Of a stretch of 64,000 bases of DNA, positions 45,050-55,300 are shown piece by piece (positions within the stretch are counted from its first letter, which is position 1; each line of letters begins with the position of its first letter). The stretch spans positions 62,447,562 through 62,511,561 of the forward strand of contig CM047426.1 of NCBI GenBank assembly GCA_026168455.1, given 5' to 3'. The notes beneath the pieces are model-generated. The model saw only the letters and a program-made list of their open reading frames with translations, did not search any database and was not told where the DNA came from. Origin of the DNA: Theocolax elegans (taxonomy: Eukaryota; Arthropoda; Insecta; Hymenoptera; Cerocephalidae). Made by a program: the position numbers and the translations under genes.

Positions 45050-45301
45050 GATGTTATTGCAGAACTTAAGAGTAAACAAAAAAAAAATAAAAATAATATG
45101 TATGATGGTAAAATAGCAAATAATTATTTTAATGAATCTTTAATAATTGAAAATTATTTAGGTACAATGTCTGAAATTTGTAATTATTGCCATGCAAAAC
45201 ATTTTTCATGTGAATATAATAAAAATAAATTATTTTCAAGTTGTTGTCAAATGGGTAAAGTAATGCTACCTGACAATCCTACATGGGTGAAAATCATCTA
45301 A
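45050..45301 (+). pseudogene. Helitron-like N-terminal zinc-finger fragment
   Basis: A plus frame reads ENYLGTMSEICNYCHAKHFS, then FSSCCQMGKVMLP. The arrangement C-x2-C-x3-H-F, then C-C-x2-G-K-V-x-L-P is the Cys/His motif seen near the start of Helitron Rep-helicases and related proteins. Coding in the same frame can be followed a little upstream through A- and N-rich codons. The Rep and helicase domains are absent. It sits inside the large foldback, which may have picked up Helitron sequence or been hit by one. Confidence 0.5.
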
Positions 45302-45513
45302 CGTGAACATTTATCGTTGTGATATGCAAGAAAACAAAATGAAAAAAATTATATATTTTTGGTTTCTCTGGACCAATTACAGTTTCTAGAGTACCTGTTT
45401 ACAGTGGGCATACAGGATCAGTTGATTTACTCAACGTATTGAAGATTTTTAATTTTTACATTCCAGGGGAATTACATATATTTTGATATATAAAACATAA
45501 ACATCTTGAATAC

Positions 45514-45652
45514 ATCCCTAATACAAAATCTCACGTTAAATCTCAAGTGAGATTTCATGCCAAAATCTCGTGTGATATTTCAATTGGAGAGGTGTTTAAA
45601 TTTGCTAAATAATAAAAAATCAATTTCTCACGTGAGATTTTGTAATAGGGAT
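45514..45652. mobile_element. 139-bp MITE
   Basis: 23-bp inverted ends with one mismatch: ATCCCTAATACAAAATCTCA at 45514 and its near complement ending at 45652. The interior repeats degenerate forms of AAATCTCACGTGAGATTT. Nested in the foldback interior. Confidence 0.8.
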
Positions 45653-45857
45653 AGAAAATTTTAATAAACATATTTTATGGAGTATACATTGAATATAACT
45701 ATACCTAATTGATAATAACAAAAAAAAATTAATTAACAAATTCTTCCATTTATAAAATATATGCAATGTTTCCATATAATCAATTTAACATAATTTTTAT
45801 ATTTGTAATATAAATTATATATTTTTATTATTTCTTTTAGTAGTGACTTCTTTTATC

Positions 45858-46046
45858 TTAAATAACAATTTTACTCTTTTTATGAGTTTTATTTTCGTAC
45901 GAGATCGACCCTAATTGATAATGTTCACATTGTCTATTCAAATTACATTCGTAACAACTTACTTCATTAAAATTAATTTTTTGGGGCTCACATCTACTCC
46001 ATTTCCATTGATGGACTCGCATAGTTCCTTTGAATGGAGAAAACAA
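45858..46046 (-). pseudogene. Cys-rich fragment of unknown protein
   Basis: A 62-codon minus frame includes TMRVHQWKWSRCEP, then VSCYECNLNRQCEHYQLG. The C-x2-C-x5-C-x-H spacing suggests a metal-binding patch and reads like coding sequence rather than chance. I do not recognise the family. It lies in the foldback interior 550 bases from the Helitron-like fragment, in the opposite direction. Confidence 0.4.
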
Positions 46047-46049
46047 TTG

Positions 46050-47364
46050 TTAAGAAATAATGTTTATTTTTAGTCAAAACAGTAAAGCATGTAATGATCA
46101 GCATCGATTATTTGTTATAAAAGAAATTTGGACAGGGGATGTTACATGCCAGGGGAGATTACATAGATTGTTTTTTAAATTTTATTACGTTAACATTCAA
46201 AATTTCCACATCGGAATAATACTGTTTTTATGTAGTTACTTTATCTGAAATTTACTCTATGAATTGGTTTTAAAAATTTATTAGTTTTTCAATTATACTC
46301 TACCAGAGAAATTACATTAAAAAAGGTAACCGCTGAATTACCACAAAAACATGCCCGTATTTTTTGCTTAACATCATGAAATACTAAAAATAAAATTTTT
46401 ACCTCTAAAGTAAACCAAAAGTTAACAATTTCACCTGGTCAGAAAAATGTTTTATGTTTACAATTAATTTTAAAGACATTAATCATAACACAGCTATTAT
46501 TAATAACAAGTTTGTTACAAAGTTCAGCAAGTTCAGTGCACTTCAAAAATCAGTAAATGTTCAGATTTTCAACTTAATTTTAATTGTGGTTATCAAAATG
46601 AACAATTAAGTTTTAAACCCGTTTTTGAAATAAAGAAATACGCCTATGATCGCACCAGTTAATATGCGATTATGGGCTTCTTACAGCCAGGGGACGTTAT
46701 ATTTCAAACTTTAAGCAACTTAAACTTGGCAATAAAATCAACTTTTATCAAATTTCACGGCTGACTTACATTAAATTACATATATTGTACTTAGAATATA
46801 TTATTCGTAATTTTATATATGATATAATGGGATATATATCACTATTACACAATTGTGCGCGTTAGATGATTTTCACCCACAAATCCAAAAGAATTAAAAA
46901 ATTTGGTTATAGGTAATTCGAAATATAGTACGAATTTTCGTCAACACATAAGACAATACAACAATTCTTTAGCTTAAATTATTATCCTCATTAATGCGTT
47001 CAGTAATTAATAAAATACTAAAATCAGACAATGTATGTTGACAATATTGTAGCAATATGACATTATTCCAACAATATCGCTGCAATATGAAGTGCTGTCT
47101 GGGTAGGAATGTATCTATTCCTTCATACCTAATGAGTATTTTCATAACCTTGCATTTTTTTAGAAAAGAAAGTTTTGGAAACAAGATTGTACTCTATTCT
47201 CATTCAAGGAAAAAAAATTATAGCGTATTTGGTATTTATTACTCAAAGTACTACTAACACAAATCACATTTTTATATTTTCGATTTAGAAACTTTACATT
47301 TTAACCTTTAGACTACCGAGATTTTAGAAATGAAATCGTCCTTTAAAAGTTTCTGAATTGACAA
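46050..47364. other. Foldback interior, mostly AT-rich
   Basis: No gene recognised. Words of the form CCAGGGGANNTTAYAT occur at 46149 and 46687, with related copies at 45463 and 46303. At 47301 the sequence TTAACCTTTAGACTACCGAG is one end of the MITE family seen complete at 41435; its other end is missing. Confidence 0.5.
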
Positions 47365-47634
47365 CCTGCTTGAATATGTAAACAAATTGTCACTTCCTGA
47401 AGACGATGTCCAGGTGGTCAGGGTGACCTCCGGGTCATCTGGACATCGTCTACTGGTAAGTAGTGTACCACCCTGCTTGAATATGCAAAAAAAAATTGTC
47501 ACTTCCTGAAGACGATGTCCAGGTGGTCAGGGTGACCTCCGGGTCATCTGGACATCGTCTACTGGTAAGTAGTATGCCACCCTGCTTGAATATGCAAAAA
47601 AAATTGTCACTTCCTGAAGACGATGTCCAGGTGG
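47365..47634. repeat. 108-bp satellite, right arm before TE-3
   Basis: About two and a half units in inverted orientation to the left arm (GACGATGTCCAGGTGGTCAG). The array stops in mid-unit at the TE-3 target site GTGG. Confidence 0.9.
47631..47634. other. TE-3 target-site duplication (GTGG), left copy
   Basis: GTGG precedes the 5' LTR and recurs at 60981-60984 after the 3' LTR; removing the element restores the satellite word AGGTGGTCAGGG. A 4-bp duplication is usual for errantivirus-like elements. Confidence 0.9.
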
Positions 47635-48955
47635 TGTAACGTCCGTTGAAATTTTTATATTATTAGAATAGAAAATAGTAGTTTTGCACGAGTAAAATGC
47701 GTACGTGACAAAATTCATGCGTTTAGGCTTAAGAACATTCGAGAAGAAGCGAAGGAAAATTTTACATAATTGCATTTTTATGACCCACGCTAGGCAAGCA
47801 TGGTCAAGTACACCAACCAATACATACATACTCCGTCTGGATTTTTGGGTTTTTACGCAGACTAATTAGCCCTATACTCTCTCTTTCCATACCGAATATT
47901 CTCGAAATCAATGCGCAGTTGCCAATTTTTGCATCGAAACTTCTCGAATGAATATATGTGATATATTTTTATATAAACTCAATTCTAATTTAACGAGTTG
48001 ATTTTTACATTTATATTATATTATTCATTTTTATTATAAAACTTGTAGATGAATAATTTTTTTTGTTTATTTAATAATTGATAAAATAATCATGAAAATA
48101 ACTGAAAATATATATAAATTTGTAACACATATGTTTAAATATATGATTGCGTAAATAGTTTAAAATAGTAGTAGTATTAGTTAGTTAGAATAGCGACAGT
48201 TAATGTTTAAATATTATTGACAAAATAAATGATTATTCACAATTAAATACGTGAGATATTTATGCGTATTTTAATTATCTTTTTAGAAATTGAACTCATA
48301 TATAAAATAAAATATAAATAAAGATTAACATTCAATTATTGCAATAAACTATAATAAGTCAACAAATTAGAATCTAATAAATTTTCATCTATATAATTTT
48401 AATTGATAGATATTTATTTATATTTTATATTATGATAAATAGTTATTTTAGTTCAGAATAATTGAATCAAAATTTTTTTTAAATCAATTATTGATTTTAA
48501 AAGGGTATATAAACGAAGTTTTAATAGCAAAAATAAATAATTGAAATAAATAATAGTATTAATTTAAAATCAGTAAATATGCAGTACAAATTTTTACATG
48601 AAATGATATAAAAAAAGGTTATTAAAAATTCGCATATATGCACCAAAATATTTTTCGTTTAGATATTTATTTATAACAAATTGCTAGTAAACTGATTAAA
48701 CTGAATTTATAAGCATTATTATAATAAAATGTAAAATTTAGATAGTATGAAAGATTATTTGTAATTGAGTAGTTAATCTTTAAAAATTATTACAATTAGA
48801 ATTTGCGAAAATAAGTGTAAATGTTATAGTTATAAATAAATAATTTTAGAATAAGCATAGTATAGTATACAGCGGAAAATTCGAGAAAAATTGTACAGGG
48901 AAGGTGAGGAGGGATACCCCTACCAAACCACCCTAACTAATTGCATGGGCCCATG

Positions 48956-48963
48956 TATAAAAG
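48956..48963 (+). promoter_or_regulatory. TE-3 LTR TATA box
   Basis: TATAAAAG, preceded by the palindrome GCATGGGCCCATG. A start about 30 bases on falls at 48985-48993, near ACCATTCATA. The same box lies in the 3' LTR at 60323-60330. Confidence 0.75.
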
Positions 48964-49069
48964 GGAGTGCTCGGAGGGCCAGAGTACCATTCATAACCAC
49001 TCGCTCCCTTAGTATAGTACAATATATATATACATTTAAACTTTGCTCAAACTTATTTTTTCGATATTC

Positions 49070-49081
49070 ACCAAAGTAAGT
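49070..49081 (+). promoter_or_regulatory. TE-3 splice donor inside the LTR
   Basis: CACCAAAGTAAGT matches the 5' splice-site consensus, with the exon ending at 49075 (A) and the intron starting GTAAGT at 49076. It lies about 85 bases after the predicted start site, in R and upstream of the primer site. Confidence 0.65.
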
Positions 49082-49274
49082 AACATTCGTATTCCATATT
49101 TCTGTCCCTCAGAGAAGAAAAGGAGAACATTGAATTTCGATGTATATCCTATCTCTGAGTTTTATAAACACGTTAAGCAACAAATGGGACTGAAGTAAAG
49201 ATCACTTAAGTTTATAGCTTAAGGATTTTTACTATACAGAAACCTTAGCTTGTGTTTATCGCGTCTTCATTTAA

Positions 49275-49280
49275 AATAAA
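49275..49280 (+). terminator. TE-3 LTR polyadenylation signal
   Basis: AATAAA about 285 bases downstream of the predicted start. Other AATAAA words occur at 49420-49445, so the end of R is not fixed. In the 3' LTR this signal would end the full-length RNA. Confidence 0.5.
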
Positions 49281-49626
49281 ACATATCTTCTTTTACTATA
49301 CATACCAAATATTAATAAGCCAAAGGTTACTTCACCGAAGAAGTACAACCTAGCTTTGTATTTGAGTCTTTCGGGTAGGAACAAATTTTTATTTTATTAA
49401 TTTTTCTTTCCCTTATTTAAATAAAATTAAAGTTTATAATAAATATTTCTTTAAACAATAATTATCTCTTCAAGGAAAAATATACTTAAGCTCGCCCTAG
49501 CTATTAGATTTATTTCTAGGCTAGAAAGTAGTTGCGTAAATATATTCACACAAGCTATTAGATTAATTTCTAGGCTTTGAATACTCGCTTTATTATATTA
49601 AAGACGTAACATACGTATATTATTTT

Positions 49627-49644
49627 TGGAGGCCCCGGAGGGAT
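49627..49644 (+). promoter_or_regulatory. TE-3 candidate primer-binding site (tRNA-Thr-like)
   Basis: TGGAGGCCCCGGAGGGAT. Its first ten bases complement a tRNA ending GGGGCCT plus CCA, as in some tRNA-Thr genes. It lies 15 bases after the LTR end, further than usual. Confidence 0.55.
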
Positions 49645-50303
49645 ACTTGATATTTGATTTGAAGGGATAATTTAGAAACAAATTCATAAAAAATTAATAA
49701 TGGGGTACGCGAGAAGGAAGTTTTGACGATTGATTTTGCATAAAAAAATATATACAAAGTTTACTTTAGTGCTTAAAGCAAATCAAATTAAATCAAGCAG
49801 TTTTATAAAAGATTTATATAAATTATAAATAAATACTCTAAATAATCAAAACATTTTTTACAAAAAATTACCAGTATATCGGTATAAACATTAAACTAAA
49901 ATAAACAGAAGTATCAGTATAGCGGTACATAACAAGATAATATTGAAATACTTGAAAAAGAAATTTAAATTTAATAAAAAAAAATCTTAATAAATATTAT
50001 ATATAAACAAACAAATTAAATACCAGTATATCAGTATAATATATATAAAGATTAACAAATATCAATTCGCGTTAAAAATATTTCACGTGTAATAGGGTTA
50101 AAAATAACCTAAAAATAACGATATATGTATTGAAAAATTTATCGTATAAAACGGTAATAAAAATATAAATTTTACGAAAACAAATCTTGAAAATATATGC
50201 AATTTAAATATAATTATTATAGAAAATTAAACTTGATAAAAATTTAATAATTACAAAGAAAAAAAATTAATTAGAATGGTTAAAAATTCTAAAGTATTCT
50301 ATG
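49645..50303 (+). other. TE-3 leader
   Basis: AT-rich non-coding leader. Three copies of a CAGTATATCGGTATA-like word occur near 49871, 49912 and 50022; their role is unknown. Confidence 0.5.
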
Positions 50304-50314
50304 ACTTGTTTTAG
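50304..50314 (+). promoter_or_regulatory. TE-3 splice acceptor for ORF1
   Basis: ACTTGTTTTAG has a pyrimidine-rich run ending in AG at 50313-50314. The next base begins TGGAAGGG, which supplies the TG of a start codon if the upstream exon ends in A, as the LTR donor does. Confidence 0.6.
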
Positions 50315-50817
50315 TGGAAGGGTACTTTACTAAAGAGTACTATAAAAAATTAAAAGTTCAGCAACGACGTTTGAAGCAACGTGAGAAGAGGAAGCAAGAA
50401 AGGATAAAGAGCAGACTTATATTGGAAGATGAAAATCGAGGAAAGAAGTTGAAATTTGAAGATTCAAGGACAGCACTGGCAATAATTAGAGAAAGTAGAA
50501 AATTTTGGGCGAAACTACAGAAAGAAAGAAGAAAAGATAAAAATTGTCAAGAGAAACAGCAATTGGATTTAGAATTACCAAAGTTCACAGTGGACCTAAA
50601 TAGTACTCAAGATTTATTCATTTTAAATACACCTAAACCAAGCAAAAATTTAGAAGCAACTAAAGCAGAAGTAAATCTAAAAGAGAGTGGTAATAATAAT
50701 AACAATATTTATGTATCGCGAGAAAATTGTAAAAATATAGTTTTTAACTGTTTTGTACGTAAACCTACTCGACCCAGAAAAATATCTTTTGTGCAAAAAT
50801 TTAATAACACAATGTAA
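50315..50817 (+). CDS. TE-3 ORF1: basic, coiled-coil-like accessory protein
   Basis: About 167 codons, ending TAA. There is no in-frame ATG anywhere except the last sense codon, and the frame is closed by TGA just upstream at 50302. It therefore needs either a non-AUG start or splicing; the acceptor at 50313-50314 plus a donor exon ending in A would create one. The N-terminal third is very rich in Lys, Arg, Gln and Glu (YYKKLKVQQRRLKQREKRK), favouring a charged helix able to bind nucleic acid. The C-terminus has another basic patch (VRKPTRPRKI). No known domain recognised. Position before gag is unusual. Function unknown; an RNA-binding or regulatory protein is conceivable. Confidence 0.65.
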
Positions 50818-50942
50818 TTTTATTTTGTTTATTTCTTGTAATAAAATGTTTATTTAATTTAAAATGAATTTTCTTTTTTTCTCTTTATACATCTACCAAG
50901 AAATTTAGGAAAGGGGAATAACGTATTTATATTATAATATTT

Positions 50943-52394
50943 ATGAATAACAAAGGGGTTACAACTCGTTTACAGGCTAAAAATAAAATTCTAGAGCAGT
51001 TAAAAACAGAAGAAAAATTTGATTCTAGTTCTGATTTTGATGATTATAAGAGTGCAGTAAGTTCATCTGATTCTGAGACCGATAATTCTGATAATACAAA
51101 AGATTCTACTCAAATATCAATTAAAGGTTTAATGTTAGACGATACTGTTAAAATTGAAGAAAAAAATTGTTCTATTGATCAGAATAAAGTAAAAAAAAAG
51201 CATAGTAAAATGACATTGCAGACAAAAGTGACGGCATTTTCAATTAAAGATGCATTACTTATGATTCCTGAATTTGATGGATCAAGTATTACAATAAGTC
51301 AATTTGAAGATTGCTGTAAAGATGCATTAGATTTAGTAGGAGCAGAAAATGAAAAATTTTTAACAAAATTACTTTTTACAAAGTTAAGTAGCGAGATTAA
51401 AAGTAAAATATATAGTTCTGATATAGAAAATGTAGCAACTTTAATTGAAAAATTAAAATTATTATTTTCTTCCTCAAAATCTATATTGCAATTACAAGGC
51501 GAATTAGGTAGAGAGTATCAAAGAGACGATGAAAAAGTTATTGAATTTGCCACTAGAATTAAAAATATTAGCCAAAAAATGATTGAAATTTACAAGTCCA
51601 ATAATAAAGGGGTTTTAAGTAATGAGAAAAAACAAAGTTTAATGAAAGATATTTCTGAGAGTTTCAAAAACGGTTTAAAAGATGATATTTTACAAAAAAT
51701 TGAGGATAAAGATAATATTGATGATTTAGTAAAAGAAGCAATCATAGCTGAAAATTTAATTGAAACGCGTAGAGCTTTGCGTAATCAAAATACTCAAAAT
51801 TTTGATAAATTTAAAAACCGCAATATTAATTTATGTTTAATTTGCAAAAAAGAAGGGCATTTATCGAGTGAATGTAGAGCACAAAAATGTCAAGTTTGCG
51901 ATAAAATTGGTCACATAGCCAAGAATTGTAATTTTTTAATTTCATGTAAAAAATGTAACAAAAATGGTCATAAAACAGAAGAATGTAGAGCAGTAAAATG
52001 TCAATTATGTGATAAATTTGGCCATGTTGCTAATCAGTGTAGATCAAACACAACTCAAGTTAAATGTCAATTTTGTGATAGACCGGGACATGACGCAAAA
52101 AAATGTTTCAAATTAAACAATCAATTTAGTAGTAATAATGATAAACGCGAAGAAATAAAATGTCAAACGTGTGGGCGAAATGGACATACTTCAGCCATGT
52201 GCTACAGAAATAGATTTTGTGAATATTGTAAAATTAAAGGTCATAATACCATAGATTGTAGGCAAAGGAATTCGGGAAACGAGAAAAGAGCTTCGAATCA
52301 GGACGCGAATTTGGAAGCTCTCAAATCGAACGATCGCGTCGCGAAAACGATGTTTGTGGAAAACGAGATATCGGATTTTTTCAACATCCAGTAA
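50943..52394 (+). CDS. gag: TE-3 Gag with seven CCHC zinc knuckles
   Basis: 483 codons from the first ATG to TAA. Residues 1-90 are acidic and Ser-rich. About 95-280 is the capsid-like helical region (MIPEFDGSSITISQFEDCC, LQLQGELGREYQRDDEKVIE). About 297-440 holds seven C-x2-C-x4-H-x4-C knuckles, including CLICKKEGHLSSEC, CQVCDKIGHIAKNC, CQFCDRPGHDAKKC and CEYCKIKGHNTIDC. Retroelement Gags usually have one to three. Forms the particle and packages RNA. The final codons overlap the frameshift heptamer, so some ribosomes should continue into pol. No env- or ORF1-like acceptor is needed: translation from unspliced RNA fits. Confidence 0.95.
   Translation: MNNKGVTTRLQAKNKILEQLKTEEKFDSSSDFDDYKSAVSSSDSETDNSDNTKDSTQISIKGLMLDDTVKIEEKNCSIDQNKVKKKHSKMTLQTKVTAFSIKDALLMIPEFDGSSITISQFEDCCKDALDLVGAENEKFLTKLLFTKLSSEIKSKIYSSDIENVATLIEKLKLLFSSSKSILQLQGELGREYQRDDEKVIEFATRIKNISQKMIEIYKSNNKGVLSNEKKQSLMKDISESFKNGLKDDILQKIEDKDNIDDLVKEAIIAENLIETRRALRNQNTQNFDKFKNRNINLCLICKKEGHLSSECRAQKCQVCDKIGHIAKNCNFLISCKKCNKNGHKTEECRAVKCQLCDKFGHVANQCRSNTTQVKCQFCDRPGHDAKKCFKLNNQFSSNNDKREEIKCQTCGRNGHTSAMCYRNRFCEYCKIKGHNTIDCRQRNSGNEKRASNQDANLEALKSNDRVAKTMFVENEISDFFNIQ
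52376..52382 (+). promoter_or_regulatory. TE-3 gag-pol -1 frameshift heptamer
   Basis: T-TTT-TTC in the gag frame, of the X-XXY-YYZ form, 10 bases before the gag stop. Slipping back one base enters the pol frame, which is open from here on. A small CACTT/AAGTG stem lies about 19 bases downstream. Confidence 0.75.
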
Positions 52395-55300
52395 AAAAAC
52401 CACTTAAAAGTGTACCGTATATTTGTTTATTAGGAAAGGAAAAAAAATATAAGTTTTTAATCGACTCGGGATCACAGACTAACATTGTTAAAGCTAATAT
52501 TTTACCAAGTTCAGCTAAAATAACGCATAATAATATATCTATTAAAGGAATAACTAATGAAGATCAAAAAACTTTAGGTCAAGTAAATATGAAAATTTTT
52601 GATCATGTAGCAAATTTTTATGTTGTAAATGAAGATTTTCAAATACCTTATGATGGCATTTTAGGTGCACAATTTTTTATTGATACTAACTGCAAAATGG
52701 ATTTTGAAAAGCAATGTGTTACTTTTAAGGGAGAAGATTTTGAATTTAAACAAGATAATAATTATGATTATGATAATAAACATTTAGTTAATATTAATTC
52801 TGATCAAAAGAATAATTTTTTATATTTAAATATGTTAAATGAGCATGGAAATATAAGGGGGCAGTTGTTAATTGATACAGGATCCGAGGCTAATATTATT
52901 AAAGAAACTTTAATTGATAATGAATTAGATATTGATAGAGATGTAAATATTTGTTTAAAAGGCATAAGTAGTGGAAGTTTAAAGGCTTTGGGTAAAGTAA
53001 ATATAGACGTTTTGGGTCAAGAAACTGAATTTGTAGTTATTCATGATATTATTGATTTTCCTTTTGAGGGTATTTTAGGCGCGAATTTTTTCAATAAAAC
53101 AGGCGCAATAATTAAATTTAATACTAAAGTTATTATAGTTAAAGGTAAAACAGCTCCATTAAGCTCTAGAGTAAAAGATTTATTTAATGATTTGTATGTA
53201 CATAGTCAGATACCTGAAGAATATAGTAGTATTAATGATTTTAATGAATTAGATTTTAATGATTTTGATTCTAATAATAGTCAAGCAGAATTAAATAATT
53301 ATTTTATTAACAAATGTGAAACTTTTAATGAATTAGGTTTAGATCTCAATGATGTAAATATAGGCTCAAATTTTTTCTTTGTAGATAAATGCGCTAAACA
53401 AGAAATATCGATGGGTTCGAGGTTAAGTAGACTTAAGGAAAAAATATCTTTAAATCATTTAGATAATGACGAACGACAACAAATTAATAATCTAATTGAA
53501 AAATATGCTGATTGTTTTCATTTAGAAGGAGAAAATTTAACAGCTACGACAGCAGGGGTTAGTAAAATAACAACAATTGATTCTATACCTATTTATACGA
53601 AACAGTATCGTTTGCCACATATTTTAAAAAGTGAAGTCGAAAAACAAGTTCAAGAACTTTTAGACCAAGATATTATTCAACATTCTAGATCACCATATAA
53701 TACAAGTTTATGGGTCGTTCCAAAAAAAATTGGACCTAATGGTGAAGAAAGATGGAGAATGGTTTTAGATTTTAGGCCATTAAATGAAAAGACAATACAA
53801 ATGAGATATCCGTTACCAAATATTGTCGAAATATTCGATCAAATCGGTCGTGCAAAATATTTTACCGTTATGGACTGTAAATCAGGGTTTCATCAATTAC
53901 CTTTACATCCAGATGATAGACATAAAACAGCTTTTTCTACACCAAACGGGCATTTTGAATTTAAACGTTTACCTTTCGGTTTAAAAAATGCTGCTGCAGA
54001 ATATCAGCATGCGATGCAAACTACTTTAGACGGTTTAATATCGAAAGGAGTATTTGTATTTATTGATGATATAGTGATATACGCAAATACACTTGAACAG
54101 CACAATGAAATATTTGAAAAGGTAATGGATAGATTAAAAAAATATAACTGGAAATTAGAACCAACGAAATGCGAATTTTTAAAAAGAAAAGTTGCATATC
54201 TTGGGCACATACTCAGTGAAGATGGTATTAGTCCAGATGAGAATAAAATAATAGCAGTAAAAAAATTTCCGGTTCCTAAAAATGTAAAAAATATTCGACA
54301 ATTTTTGGGTTTAGCTGGATATTACAGAAAATTCATAAAAGATTTTGCAAAAATAGCAAAACCATTATCTAAGCTTTTAGAAAAGGATCAACCGTTTATT
54401 TGGAATGATGAAACAAATACAGCTTTTGAAATGTTAAGAAATGCATTGTGTACTGCACCAGTTTTACAGTATCCAGATTTTACTAAAGACTTTATTATTA
54501 CCGTAGATGCTTCGGGATACGCAATTGGCGGGATTCTTTCTCAAGGAGAGGTCGGTAAGGATAGACCTATTTCATACATGTCAAGAGTTTTAAGAAAAGC
54601 AGAATTAAACTATGCAGTTTACGAAAAGGAGGCTCTAGCCGTAGTAGAATCAGTTCTTTATTTTAGAAATTACGTGCTAGGTCACAAGATCTTAATTCTG
54701 ACAGATCACATGCCATTAGTGTGGTATAGCACAGCAGATAAAAGTATACGGGTTCAAAAATGGCGATGTATTTTAGGAGCCTATGATTACAAAATAGTAT
54801 ATAAACCTGGAAAGTTGAATGTAAATGCTGACGCTTTGTCCAGGAATCCAGTACAAGTAAATGTGACAACAAGAGCTCAGAAGCAAAAACAGGACATAAA
54901 TATTTCTAATAATAATAATAAAAATAATAACGATCAAGTAGATATCAATAACGATAAAAATATTTCTCAACAATCGATTAAAAATACTCATCAAAAAAAT
55001 AATTCTAAAAATGATCCAAATTTTTCTGACAATGTAATTAAAGACACTCAACTGCCAATTAATACAAAACCAGTTAGAAAGGTTCGCGAAAAACAAATTA
55101 ATTATAAAGAAAGTGATATTAATAGTGATATTGAAGTAGAGATAAGCCATCAAAAAAATAATGTAAATAAATCTGATATAAATTGTGATTTAAATAATTC
55201 ATCTAGCGATGAAAGTTTATTGAATGATAATATTAATCATAATAATAAAACTGAAGATGAAACTAACCTTAAAAATTTCGACGTAAATTCACAAATTGGT

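Larger units (their letters stand above)
47635..49611 (+). repeat. TE-3 5' LTR (1977 bp)
   Basis: Starts TGTAACGTCCGTTG and ends AAAGACGTAACA, with TG/CA ends. It is very long for the group. U3 is about 1.35 kb, to a predicted start site near 48990. R continues to a polyadenylation region after AATAAA at 49275-49280. U5 is the remainder. The borders are fixed by comparison with the 3' copy and by the target duplication. Confidence 0.95.

Noticed and set aside
47527..47829. 100-codon minus frame over the 5' LTR start
   Set aside because: Runs from LTR into satellite DNA; the twin in the 3' LTR is cut short. Incidental.
48891..49079. 62-codon frame in the 5' LTR (and its twin at 60258)
   Set aside because: It overlaps the TATA box and start region and changes with the TA repeat between LTRs, so it is not a conserved product.
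52589..52591. ATG at 52589 as the true pol start
   Set aside because: The first protease active site lies upstream in the same open frame, and the -1 heptamer provides entry.
54773..55153. 126-codon minus frame within pol
   Set aside because: Hydrophobic by being antisense to the Asn/Lys-rich linker.
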